Shown: piece by piece, positions 1 to 12,178 of the stretch
How the letters are laid out: each line of letters opens with the position of its first letter
Position numbering within the stretch: the first letter of the stretch is position 1
Assembly: GCA_002104895.1 (NCBI GenBank)
Contig: MCFG01000009.1
Span: 259,501-323,500, forward strand
From: Anaeromyces robustus
Lineage: Eukaryota; Neocallimastigomycota; Neocallimastigomycetes; Neocallimastigales; Neocallimastigaceae
DNA length: 64,000 nt
Direction of reading: 5' to 3'
Position numbers and translations under genes: made by a program
Notes under the pieces: generated by a model
What the model was told of the DNA's origin: nothing
Seen by the model: the letters and a program-made list of their open reading frames with translations, nothing else
Databases searched by the model: none

Positions 1-1280
1 AATTATAATTTTTTATAATATTTTATATGAAATGTAAATGCAACATTTAATTTTTGTTAAATTCAATTAAATTTCAATTTCAGTTTAATTTCGTTTTATT
101 TATTTTAAAAATTATATTACTTAATTATTTATTTAATAATAATAATTTACATTATATTAATAAATGATTTTTATAATAAAATGAAATTAAAGTAATATTA
201 TTTATTCATCAATTATTTAATATTTATTTATTTATTTATTTATTTTTCTATCTGTATAATTTATTAATATTATTTATTATTATAATTTTTATTTATATAT
301 TTAATAATAATTAATAAATTATACATATATTATATTATATTGTAATATATATTAAATACTTTTAATATAAATATCATATGATATTATGTTTTTTGATAAG
401 AATTAATTGATAAGAGAATAATTTAATATTTTTTAAATATAATTTAAATAATTGTAATAATAATAAAATTATAATAAGTAATTATAATAAAAGAGCCTTT
501 TTTTATTATAAAAAATATTATAAAATATATAAATTTATATTCTTTTTTTGTTATATAAGAGTATTTTAAATATATATAATTTATAATTTATAATTTATAA
601 TTTATTATATGAATAATAAAAAGAAAAGGAAATAAATAATATAATAATAATTATTACTTAAATAAGGTATAGAAATTTTTATATTTTTTTTAAATCTATT
701 AATTTTAAATATAATAATAATTACTATAATATTTTTTTTTTATCATTATTTTAATTTAGATAAGAGATTTTCTTATCAAAATTGATAAGATTATCTATTT
801 GATAAGAACCCAAACTTTAAAAAGTTTAATAAATTAATTTTAATTTATTTAAAATGGTATCTTACATCAAATATAATATAATAAATATAAAGAATTTTTT
901 TTAATTATTAAATATATATAATATGGTTATAAAAATTATATTTACATTACAGATTGTAAAAAAGTCTTTGCTTTTAAAATAATTAATAATAATAATAGTA
1001 ATAATAGTATATGTAATATTATTATTTTACAGTATACAAATATATCCTCTTATTTAATATATAAAAGATAGATTGGTTTTATTTAAAAAAATGCTGAAAT
1101 TTTTAGTATTTAAAAAGTTTAATTTATATTCAAAAGGTTTAGTATTTTTGATTTTGTATTACTATGTGGATTTTTTAATTAATAAATTTATGTATAATAA
1201 AAAATTAATTGTATTATATTGTAATACATTAACAATTTTATATGTATCAATATTTTAATATAGTTTATTTATTTATTATT

Positions 1281-1322
<42 letters not shown>

Positions 1323-1725
1323 TTTTAATAATAAAAAAATTTTAAAATATATTTTGTAATTTATTTAAAAGTCAAAACTTTAATAAAAAATATAAAACTA
1401 AATATATAATATTCTAATAATTTTAATAAAAAATATAAAACTAAATATATAATTTTACTCTATGAAAATTGATAAATAAAATAAAAATTTCTATTACTTT
1501 GATAAATGAAATAAAAATTTCTATTACTATATTTCTAAATTTAAATATTTATTATATATAATATTCAATATATTATATATAATTATATATAATTATTGTT
1601 TATATTTAATTATCTTATATATTTATCATTTATATTTTTTTGTATTAAATTTCTTTCTATCTATTTTAATTAATTGTCTTTTATATTTAATTATCGTCTT
1701 TCATATTATTTTTTTCCTTTATTAT
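1..1725. other. AT-rich non-coding flank
   Basis: No supportable gene. The sequence is nearly all A/T with short imperfect direct repeats: a unit of about 34 bases occurs twice around 1378-1452, and a 'aaaatttctattac' unit twice around 1480-1530. A short open frame near 1073-1258 encodes only F/L/Y/K/N-rich residues expected from AT-rich DNA and is not called. The one non-random signal is a set of GATAAG motifs near 395-414 and 759-806, listed separately. The 1.2 kb just before 1726 is the 3' flank of the minus-strand transporter gene. Confidence 0.7.
395..806. promoter_or_regulatory. Cluster of GATAAG motifs (possible GATA-factor sites)
   Basis: GATAAG lies at 395-400, 409-414, 759-764, 784-789 and 801-806 on the plus strand, and its complement CTTATC at 772-777. 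Four of the six fall within 48 bases. GATAAG is the core site of fungal GATA zinc-finger factors. No target gene is visible: the gene at 1726 points the other way and ends here, so the target could lie left of the window. Six-base A/T-rich words arise by chance in such DNA, so this is a weak regulatory candidate. Confidence 0.3.
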
Positions 1726-4515
1726 CTAATTATCATCATTATCAACATTTAAGCATTCTTCAGTTTCATTTATACCATTTTTGAAACAACAAATTCTAAT
1801 TACTTGTGTACCACAGGTTACTGGGTGATGATAGATTAATGAAATAAAAAATTCAACAATTATAACAATATAAACGATTAAACTATCTGTTGGTTTACCA
1901 TATAGTTTGCATAATAAAATAACAAAACTACCAACTATGAAAGTACTAAATATTGAACCAAAATATTTAATAATTCTTATACTAAATGGTGCTTCAATAT
2001 TATTTGTTTCCATTTCCGACTCATTATAAGCTGCAAAAAAGCTCTTTCCTTTAATAATAATATCTAAATAATTGGTGAATATTGGCTATAAAAAATCATT
2101 ATATCAATAAATAAATTATATTAGTTTTAGGTTTTTTTATTAATTAAAATGAATTATTATTATTATTATTATTATTAAAAGTTTATTATTAATATTAAAG
2201 TAAAAAAAATTTTTTTCTCTTCTTATTGATAGTAATGATAATATTAAATTAACTTACATTTTTCAAATGTAAACATGATATGATTAAATCTCCAATTGGT
2301 TTATTTAAACTTCTATCTAACTCTTCTCCGTCATCCTCGTCTTCCTCGGAAGCAAACCTTATTTTATAAGGTGTTGTGGTAACAGTTGTTTTAGTGGTAA
2401 AACAATTAAAAATTGATAGAATAATATAAATAATTGGTAATATCAATAATCCACATAATTTTAAGATATTAACACATAAAATAAAAATATTATATATGGG
2501 GTGAAGGCATATAGGACCAAAACATTTTGTTAATGAAAGTTTTAAATACTTTGATAAAAGATAATTATGATTCCTAGGTTCTTTAGCACAATTTAATTCA
2601 TTTGATAAAATACATTCTTTAAGTTGAAGTGTGGCATATACTCCTGTAATTGAACATGAAATAATATCTATAAGGATATTATAAAAAACATATAGATAAA
2701 AGGGACTTAATACCAAAAGCATAAAATCTATGAGATAAATAAAAACTTTTGGATTCATATTTTCTTCTGTGATTTTGTTATTAAAGTTATTTGTTTCATG
2801 ATCATATTTTTCCATTTTTTTGTAGACAATTAAAGAAGAAGAACACATAATTATATAAATTCCAATAAATATTCTACCAAGGATGTTACTAATAAATAAT
2901 CCGATATAATGTATTTTGAAACCTTTTTTACAAAATTTAGTATATGTTTTTAATAATACTGATGATTGCTTTTTATTTTTAAGTATATAATAAATAGAAA
3001 CCAGGCCTACTATAATACTGATAACTAATATAATAATACTTCCAGTTGTAGTATTTGTATTTAATTCTAAGAAAGTAAAAATGGATGCAATAAATGAAAT
3101 TGTTGAAAAAATGATAATATATTTTGGAAATCTATATATATATATATATTTATAAATAATTATGAATTAATATATATAATAAATATTTTTAGTATATTCA
3201 TATTCATATTCATATATTTATTTAATTTTTATTTTTATTCATAATCTTATATATTCATATTCATATTCATATTCATATTCATATTCATATTCATATTCAT
3301 ATTCATATTCATATTCATATTCTTATTCTTATTCTTATTCTTATTCTTATTCTTATTCTTATTCTTATTCTTATTCTTATTCTTATTTTTATTATTATTC
3401 TTATTCTTATTATTATTCTTCTTATTATTTTTATTATTATTTATTCTTATAGAATTTTATTATATATAGAATTCTATATTATAATCATATTATTTGTAAT
3501 AATAATATGATTATAAATAGTATTATTTTATAATAATAATATGATTATAAATAGTATTATTTTATAATAATAATATGATTATAAATAGTATTATTTTATA
3601 ATAATAATATGATTATAAATAGTATTATTTTATAATAATAATATGATTATAAATAGTATTATTTTATAATAATAATATGATTATAAATAGTATTATTTTG
3701 TAATAATGAATAATAAATATTAATTATAAAATATAAGAGATAAAAAAAAAAAAAATAGCAATAATTACATTTCTATGAGAAATTGATAAAGTAAATTAAC
3801 AAAAACAGATAAACCAATAGAACCCATAGATATAACTAAAAGATGAATCATTTGTGTTTTTAAATTTTCATTATTTAATGTTGAGGTTGTTGTAGTTGTA
3901 TTAGTAGTTGTTGAATTTAGAATTGAATTGGTAGTTGAAAATTCCTTATTATCATAATTATTATTGCTATAAGAATATATTTTTAATGAATTATTTTCTT
4001 TAATACAAGTTTTTATTGAAGTAAATATACCATATAAGAAATCACTAGTATTTGTCATTATTTTATATAAATCTATTAATAAGCATACCATAATAGATAT
4101 AAATATAAAATAAATAAAATATCCAAAAATTTTATTTTTATATTTTTGAGGTGTAACAATGATAGGATTGTTATAGAATATGCTTTTTTTCTTGCGATTA
4201 AAATTAATATAATATTCATCTATAATATCATCATTATCAGTTATATCATCATGAAAGTAATTTGGAGGAGTAACATATCCACTTGATTCACGGGTTAATA
4301 TATCATTATATGAATTTATCCTTCCATACGAAGATATAGGGTAACCTAAATATATAAGTATTTGTATAAATTAGTTATTATGATTATTATTATTGTAAGT
4401 ATATATTAAAACTTTTTTATATTGTATATAATAATTTACCATCTCCATCTGAATTATTATTACTTCTTAATAATTCAAATGAAGCATATCCTAATTTTTT
4501 ACTTTTTTTATCCAT
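1726..4515 (-). CDS. Choline transporter-like protein (CTL/SLC44, Pns1 type)
   Basis: Four exons read by eye: 4440-4515, 3769-4345, 2268-3131 and 1726-2085, joined in frame at GT..AG sites. The start is MDKKSKKLGYASFELL. The soluble N-terminal region is followed by a TM segment near YFIYFIFISIMVCLLIDLYK and an N/T-rich extracellular loop (about 3860-3990). Several further TM segments follow. Family-like features are the TM pair with a FPKYIII turn, the SITGVYATLQL and LTKCFGPICLHPIYNI stretches (compare the CTL pattern GVxATW ... FGSICxGSL), and IIKGKSFFAAYNESE before the last TM pair (compare IAIYGKSF). The family is multi-pass proteins linked to choline or related solute transport at plasma or organelle membranes; the substrate is not predictable here. 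Family assignment rests on topology and short motifs, without an alignment. Confidence 0.72.
3240..3390. repeat. Hexanucleotide array (TATTCA)n then (TATTCT)n
   Basis: An intronic hexamer array inside the choline-transporter-like gene. About a dozen TATTCA units change sharply to about a dozen TATTCT units and then degenerate into TTATTA-type repeats. The abrupt switch suggests that one mutated unit was amplified. Confidence 0.9.
3494..3706. repeat. 34-bp minisatellite, six near-identical copies
   Basis: The word ATGATTATAAATAG recurs at 3507, 3541, 3575, 3609, 3643 and 3677, exactly 34 bases apart, with almost no differences between copies. It lies in the intron between exons 2 and 3 of the minus-strand transporter gene. 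Each unit contains both TATTATTTTATAATAATA and ATGATTATAAAT, so each can fold on itself. Confidence 0.95.
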
Positions 4516-4986
4516 TTTTAATTCATAATATAGTTTATAAAAATATAATTAATTATATAATAATAATTATTATTTTAAAAAGTGTTATAGACTATTGGTA
4601 TGTAGGTTTTAATTATTTTAGTAAAAGATTTATAGTAAAAGATTTTTATGGCATATATGAAAAAATTAAATATATTATCAAAATAAAATAAAAAAGAAAT
4701 TATATGTATAAAAATAAAAAACTAAAATCAAAAAGTTAATAAAAATTCAAAAATTTCATAAAAAAAAAAAGCAGGTCATTATATAAAAATTTTTTTTCTA
4801 ATCTTCTTCATTTACCTTCATAATTATAATTATAATTATCTAATAAATTTTTTTTTACTACTTTAATTACATATTTTATTTTATTGAATTATTTAAATTA
4901 AAAAATGATTTTTTGAAATAATTAAACAAAGTATTATTTATTAATTATTAATATTATTAATAATATTTTTATTATTATTTATTATT

Positions 4987-5039
<53 letters not shown>

Positions 5040-7237
5040 TAATCATAAGTTTTTATATAATATAAATCTTATACCCGAAGTTTTATAATTTGATTATTAT
5101 AACTAATTGATTGTCATTAATTAAAATCTTAAATTCAATGGTAAATCTTTTTTTTAAATCTTTAATAAAAATTTTTTTTAAAAGTTTAAATTTGATATTT
5201 AAAAAATTTTTTTAAAAGTTTAAATTTAATATTTAAAAAACTTTTTTTTTTCAAAATTTTCATTATTATGTTGACAGTAAGAATAAATTATAATAATTAT
5301 ACGAAATAATATATATATTTTAGTGTTATTTAGTTATAATAATTTAGATAATGAATACAATTTCATTAACTTACATAACCTTATTTCATTATTATAATAT
5401 TTAACCACTGATTTTAATTTTTGATTATTTGATATTTTATAAAAATTTAAATACCAATTATAATAATTGATGCTTTAATACAGATAGAATTGATAATTTT
5501 TACATATTTTATAGTTAATTATTATGAATTTGTATATATATAAATATTGTTTAAAAATAATTTATATAACATATATTATTAATCTACAATAGTTATTATT
5601 ACAGGCAAACAAATTTAATATGTAATGAAATAATTAAGATTAATTATGAATATAATAAATAAAAAATTAAACATATATAGATAGTTTATAAATCATTGTA
5701 TTGAATGAGAAGATTAGTACCAAATTTTTTTATACTTAATATACTTTTTTTTAATAAATATATTAATATGTTAATAATTACTAATTACTAATTATTATAT
5801 TTAATAATAATAATAATAATAATAATTAGTAATAATTAATACTATCATAATGGTAACTTTATTATTTATCATATTAAGGTTACCATTATGAAAATGAGAA
5901 TATCAAAACATTTTTTTTTGTTTGGTTTTGTTTATTATATATATATAAACTTTTTTTAATGGCTATAGATAATATATAAAATTAAGTTTTTTATATTAAA
6001 TTTTTATTTTTATTAAAAAATGAACATTACATTATTTAAAATAAAATAAAAACATTTTTTTATATGCTTATTGATATGGTGGATTTATATATATATAATA
6101 TATATAATTAAATAAATATATTGATATATATCAATAAAAATATAAAATAAATAAGTAAATAAAAAAAAAAAATAAATAAACAAATAAAATAATATTTATT
6201 TATTAAAGATTTGTTTTATTAGTTACGATAAAAAAAATAGAAATGAAAAAATATTTTAATAAAATATTTAAAAAATAGTTATTTAAGTTAATGATCAAAA
6301 AAAAAAAAAAAAAAAAAAAGCATTGAAAGTAAGATAATTTTTTTTTTGTTTTGATTTTGATTTTTTGGGTTATTGTTTATAAAAAAAAAAAAAATGAAGA
6401 AAAAATAAGAAAAATCAATAGTTAATCTAGGTAAAATTATGATATAAAATTTAATTTCTATTGAAATTATCATTAATATCATAATTCTTTATTTAGAAAA
6501 ATCTATTGTTTTCAATTATTATTATTATTAAAAGATTGTAAGATTGTATCAAATTTTATAAAGTTAATAATAGATAATGCTTAAATTCTATATCAAAAAT
6601 ATAAAGTAAAAAAAAAAAAGGTCAAACTTATAATAAATTAAATAATTATTACATAGAAAGAAAAGAAAAAAAAAATGGAAAAAAAAAAAAAAAAAAATAA
6701 ATAAATAAATAAATAAATAAAAAATAAATTAAATTATATATTAAAAGATATAAATAAAAAAGCTGTATAAAAAATTAACTTTAAAAGAAGAAAAAATCAA
6801 AAAGAAAAAAAAAAAAAAGAAAAAGAAAAAAAAAGTTATACATATATATATAATAATAATAATTTTAATAATAATAAATTTATAAAAAGGGTAAAAGGGT
6901 AAAAGGGTAAATCTTCTATTATATATATATGTTTATTTTTCATTATATAATTGTTATTATTTATTTATTTTTTTTTTCTTTTGACTTAATATATACTTAA
7001 ATTTTAGTATTATTAATTATTATTATTAACTAGAATTTAATATTAAAAATATTATTTTTTATGTCTTAATTTAATTAATATTTTTTAATATTAAAAAAAA
7101 AAAAAAGATAACTGTGTAAATAAAAAAAAAATAAATAAATAAATAAAATAAATAATTAAAAATAAAAAATATATAATAATAACCATAATAATAATAATAA
7201 TAAATAAAATTAAAATCAAGTATATAAAAAAAGAGTT

Positions 7238-7281
<44 letters not shown>

Positions 7282-7628
7282 ATTATTATTATTATTTATT
7301 TATTTTTTTATTTATTTTATTTTATTTTATTTTATTTTTATTTTTATTTTTTTTTTATTTTATTTTATATATTTATGAATATGAGTATGTGTCTAAATAT
7401 AAATGTATATATATTAATATATTAATATATAAATTATTATATAAGTGAAATGCTTTTAATGTAATTCTTTTTCTTTCTTTTTACTTTCTTTTTCTTTTCT
7501 TTTTTTTTTTTTAACTATATATATCAATCCAAATTATAAAAGATATAAATATATACTGATTTTAAATTTTTGAATTAATGATTACTCAATAACTTTTATT
7601 TATTTATTATTATTTTGTTTTTGATTTT

Positions 7629-7663
<35 letters not shown>

Positions 7664-8326
7664 TTTTATTTTATTTTTTGTATTTTGTTTAATTTTTATT
7701 TATTTATTTATTTATTTACTTTTATATTTTTATTTTATTTTTTTATTTAAAGATTAAAAAATAACTTTTGTTATGGTGTTATTATTTATATGCTATTTAT
7801 ATTTTTATATTTTAATTTTACTTTTTATTTTATTATTATTTTCATTTCTATTTTTTTTTTTATAACATTTTTTATTTTAAAGCCGTTTTTATTTATATTT
7901 ATTTATATAATATTTCTAATTCTAAATTTTATATCATTCTATATATATATATATATATATATATTTATTATTATTATATAACTTGTTCTTTAATAAAAAA
8001 AATACGGGTTAAAATAAAAAAATTGATATGATTTTACTTTGATTTATTGTATTTTTTTATTTATTTTAATAGATTAAGTTGCATATATTTATACTATTAT
8101 TAAATTATAGAAATTTAAAAAATAATATTAATTATCTTTCACTAATGTGTATAATATTTTTTTTCATTTCTTTTCATTATTTTTAAAATATTATTAATAT
8201 CTTTAGTGGTGTTAAGTATATATAATCTTAATTTTTTTTAAAAAATTATTAAATTTCAATCTCTTTTATTATATATCTAAACTAACTATTCTAACAAATT
8301 TTTTTAAAAAAAATATTCTTGATTAT
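4516..8326. other. AT-rich intergenic desert
   Basis: About 3.8 kb between the 5' end of the transporter gene and the 3' end of the phosphatase gene. It contains (TTA)n near 4989-5040, poly-A and poly-T runs (about 6299-6318, 7238-7277 and 7628-7658), A/T tetranucleotide arrays and one clear hairpin at 5845-5891. A three-unit GGGTAAAA repeat sits at 6889-6912. Open frames here (4422-4691, 6288-6482, 7790-7981) translate to I/F/Y/L/N strings and are not called. Confidence 0.7.
5845..5891. repeat. Inverted repeat / hairpin
   Basis: The left arm TCATAATGGTAACTTTATTA (5845 on) pairs with the right arm ending GGTTACCATTATGA (to 5891), with about two mismatches over 21 bases and a loop of about 5 bases. 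It is notable because GGTAAC/GGTTACC is a rare GC-containing word in this desert. It may be a small element relic or an extruding hairpin. Confidence 0.7.
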
Positions 8327-10473
8327 TTATTTAGTATATAACATAGGTGATTTTTGTTGAGGAGATGAAGTAATAAAGCTTGCTGTTGATGCTGTTGCTA
8401 CAGTAGTTATTGGTTTTGACGGTGTTGTAGGTGATGAAGAATCTGTATCATCAGTTGTTTCATTTGCATAACGATTATATGATGCATTAGCACGATCAAT
8501 TAAATTATATTTTTCTTTTAAAAATGGTCTTACATCGTAAGCACCAATTAAAGTTTGTAAAAATTCCAAAATACATAATAATTCTTTATCATTTTTATCA
8601 CTATACCATGATGTAATCGGAATACCATTTTCAAGTTGGTAACCAAAAGCATAAATTGAATTATCTATTATAATTGTTTTTGAAAGATCTCTTCCAAGAA
8701 CACTTAAATCCTTTTAATTAAAAAAAAATTACATAAATAAATATTAATATATTGTTTAATAAACAATTTGTTTTAATAATTTATATTTATTAATAAAAGC
8801 AAATGCAATGATTACCTTTAAATAATTACCATATACAGTAACACCTATTTATATATTTAATTTTTATTTAAAAAATAATTAAATTAATAATAAATATTTA
8901 TTTTGTATTTATTTATGTATTATATTGATATATTTATATTCATAATAAATACTAACATTCATCTCTAAAAAGTCTATATGATATAAGTTTATGAGTTGGA
9001 TCCATAAGATCTAATAAAGTATTAGCTAATTTTAAATAAAATATTAAGAATATTTTTAAAATTAGTCTATATAATGATTTCTTAGTAAACTTTTATAAGA
9101 AAAATTATATTTAGATTTTCATTCCTCTTACCATAAACTTTTTGAGATGCAGTAAATATAACAATTTCAAACATTTCTGCAGCTTTCTCTAAAAATTCTG
9201 CACAATATGGTCTATAACGACCAGAAACTTGAAATACCTGTCCATTAAGTTCTACAGGGAACATAACATCATAATCATCCATTTCTGTTGTAGTACAATG
9301 TACTAAAGTCTCATCTAAATCTAAAACCAATGTTATTTCTGGACCATCGTTTGGCTTAGGAGGTAATACTATTTACATAATAAAAATATTTATCAATATT
9401 TAATTACAGATAATAATTATAGTTATAAAAATAAAAGTATGATAATATAGTTACTTGGTTCTCTATCTGGTTCTAAAGGTGGCAAACTTCTTATAAAATC
9501 AAATCTAATTTTATTATTTATTTTAAAAAGTATTTAGCAAAATAAACATTTAAATGTATTTATAATTATATTTATATTTACGGATCAAATTCTTCATATT
9601 CTTCATAATCATCAGCATCATCATCTTCCATATCATCATCAACCATAATGTAATCTTCGACTTCATTTTCTTCTTTTTGGGCATTTTCTAATTTTGAAGT
9701 CATACTGTAATCCATTTCAATTGCTGAATCAGTTGTATTTACTTTGCCATTTTTATCATTTTTAAAAGGACCTTTTTATTTTATTTTATTTTATTTTATT
9801 TTATTTATTATTATTATTATTATATATTATTTCAGTTTTGTTTATTTTAAAAAATAAATAATAAATTAGATTAATTTAAAATATAAATATAAATTGTATA
9901 TATATATATATATATATAAATAAATACTTGAAATCTTTTTAAATAAATGATATGCTGGCGAAAAGAATGATAATAAACTAAGTTGTTGTGAATCTGTTGA
10001 ATTTTCATTCTTCTTCTTCTTCTTCTTTTCTTCTTTTGTTAATCTTTTCTTTTTACTTGATTTTAATTTTAATTTTGGAGATAATACAGCATTTCTAAAT
10101 TTTGATTTCTCATGATTATTCATTTTTTTTGATAGTAATGTTTTATTTTGTGTATTAGTTACATTATTTTGAGTATTACTTGTAGATGCTGAAGGGGCTA
10201 TTTTATTAATAAATAAATATATTATGTATAAGAAATAATGATATAAATTACAATATATATTTAAATATTAGATGAGAAATAATAAATAATAATAATAAGA
10301 ATCTTATATAAAATAAAATATTTACTATTATCTTGTTTTGATAAAGATGATTTTCTTGGGCTTGTTACAATGAATTTTTGAATTGAAAGTTGTGATATAT
10401 TCTTTTTTCCCATTGTTGGTTTATTTGTATTATCAGTTGAACTTGACTTGGAGGATTTTCGAAGTCGAGACAT
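8327..10473 (-). CDS. CTD small phosphatase-like protein (FCP/SCP family, CTDSPL2 type)
   Basis: The protein starts [15 protein letters not shown] basic, low-complexity N-terminal half (exons near 10320-10473, 9925-10195, 9600-9770) ends in an acidic stretch. The catalytic exon (about 9130-9370) has the HAD motif [12 protein letters not shown], whose aspartates form the phospho-acceptor and acid/base pair, then [19 protein letters not shown] and [11 protein letters not shown]. Later exons give [38 protein letters not shown] and [20 protein letters not shown], all typical of CTDSPL2. The C-terminal S/T/P-rich tail ends at the TAA at 8327-8329. Family members are Mg-dependent phosphoserine phosphatases acting on RNA polymerase II CTD or Smad-type substrates; the substrate here is inferred only. 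There are at least seven exons. The 5' neighbour is a long intergenic region. Confidence 0.88.
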
Positions 10474-10794
10474 TAATTATAATTTAAATATATGCTAAGA
10501 TTAATCTTTTATGATCTTTTATTAATTAAATCTTTTTGTTTGTTTGTTTTTATTATAATTATTTATTTTTTTGTTTTGTTTTTTATTATTATTATTTTTA
10601 TTTATGTTTGATTTTTTACTTATTTACTATTTTGTTTTATTTGTTTATATATATGTATATTTAAAAAAAGCATAATTTATTATATATAAAATTTATATTT
10701 TATATATATATAATATTAATCTTTATATCTATTGTGAAAAAATAAATAATTAAAGTAGAAAAGATAATTAATGAATGAGTAAATATTTTTAAAA

Positions 10795-10920
10795 AAGTAA
10801 ATGATGAGTATATATAGAAAATATAAATAATTTTTTTAAAAAAGTTAATGATAAGTATATATATAAAATATAAATAATTTTTTAAAAAAAAAAATTAATG
10901 ATGAGCATATATATAATTTA
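10795..10920. repeat. ~49-base imperfect tandem repeat, three copies
   Basis: Units beginning ATGATGAGTATATATA (10801), ATGATAAGTATATATA (10848) and ATGATGAGCATATATA (10898) are spaced about 47-50 bases apart, each followed by a TAAATAATTTTTT-type stretch. They lie upstream of the minus-strand phosphatase gene. Too diverged to be a recent expansion. Confidence 0.75.
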
Positions 10921-11459
10921 ATTGATAGATTATTTATAGTATAAATGTTTAGAAAAAAGTAATTTTATTTATTTTTGTTCAATAAAAAAAAAATAAATAT
11001 TTAAATATTTCATTATAATAATCTAAATTATAAATCTTACAAAAATAAAGATGTTTTTGTTTTTTATTATTTAATAAAAAAAAAAAAAAGGCTTTTAAAT
11101 TTACTTATATAATAATAATATGAGGTAATAATGGTAATGATTATAATTAAATATATATAATGTATTTTTTTTTACTTACTATATATACAAAATTATCATT
11201 TTTTTATCTTTTTATTTTACAAAATTTATACTTATTAGTATTTAGTTATTTAATCAATTATATATTTTGATTTCTATAATGATTAAAAAAACTTGTAAAT
11301 AGTAATAAATAAAATAATTATTATAATAAAAGTTATTGTGTAAATATTAATTTTATAATGTGTATTTATATTATTATTAGTATAATAAAAAAAAAAAAAA
11401 AAAAACTTGTTGAAAAAGAATAAAAAAAAACAATTCCAAAATTTAAAAAATTTATGATA

Positions 11460-11489
11460 ATATTTGTTTAAAAATTTTTAAACAAATAT
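11460..11489. repeat. Perfect 30-bp palindrome, with an extra half-copy nearby
   Basis: ATATTTGTTTAAAAA is followed directly by its exact reverse complement (11460-11489). The half-site ATATTTGTTTAAAAA recurs around 11519-11533. It could form a cruciform. The GTTTAAAC-like core is the only departure from simple repeats here. Confidence 0.85.
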
Positions 11490-12178
11490 AAACACATAAA
11501 TATACAAAAAAATTTATAATATTTGTTTAAAAACTTACTATAACATATATCTAATAATAATTAATAATTACTATTATTTAATTCATCAATAATTATAAAC
11601 ATGAATAAAAAAAAAAGATTTTTTATATAATAAGAGTTTACTATATTTACTATATTATTATTTCTTTTACAATAATTATGTAAAATAAATAGTATATATA
11701 ATTAATATTATTTTAAATATTATATTACAATTTAATAATATATATTACTAATATACTCATTTTAATTTATTTTTATACTAAAGTTGATAAATATATATTA
11801 CTATTTAATAAACTTTTTATTAAAAAAATAATTATTTTGTACTCAGTACATAAATTCTATTTAATACATAATTCTTAATTAAAATATAAATAAATAAATA
11901 AATAAATAAAATATAAATAAATAAATAAATAAATAAAATATAAATAAATAAATAATAATTAATAATTAATGAATAAACATGTATAACAAATAAATACATA
12001 TATAATAATTTTTATTATTATGTTTATTAAATATTGTTTTTATTATCTTTATTATTTAATTTTACCCCTTTAGTATTTTTTTATTCATAAAATTACATTT
12101 TTTCAAATTAAAAATTTTTACTTTTTATATTATTGTCCTAATTATTTAAAGTTTAAAAATTTTATAAAATTAATTAAT

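Noticed and set aside
1073-1258. 61-codon plus-strand frame
   Set aside because: Starts at TTG, is K/F/L/Y-rich as expected from A/T sequence, and has no homology I recognise.
6889-6912. Three GGGTAAAA units, considered as interstitial telomere repeat
   Set aside because: Only three copies, and the unit does not match the common TTAGGG telomere repeat of fungi.
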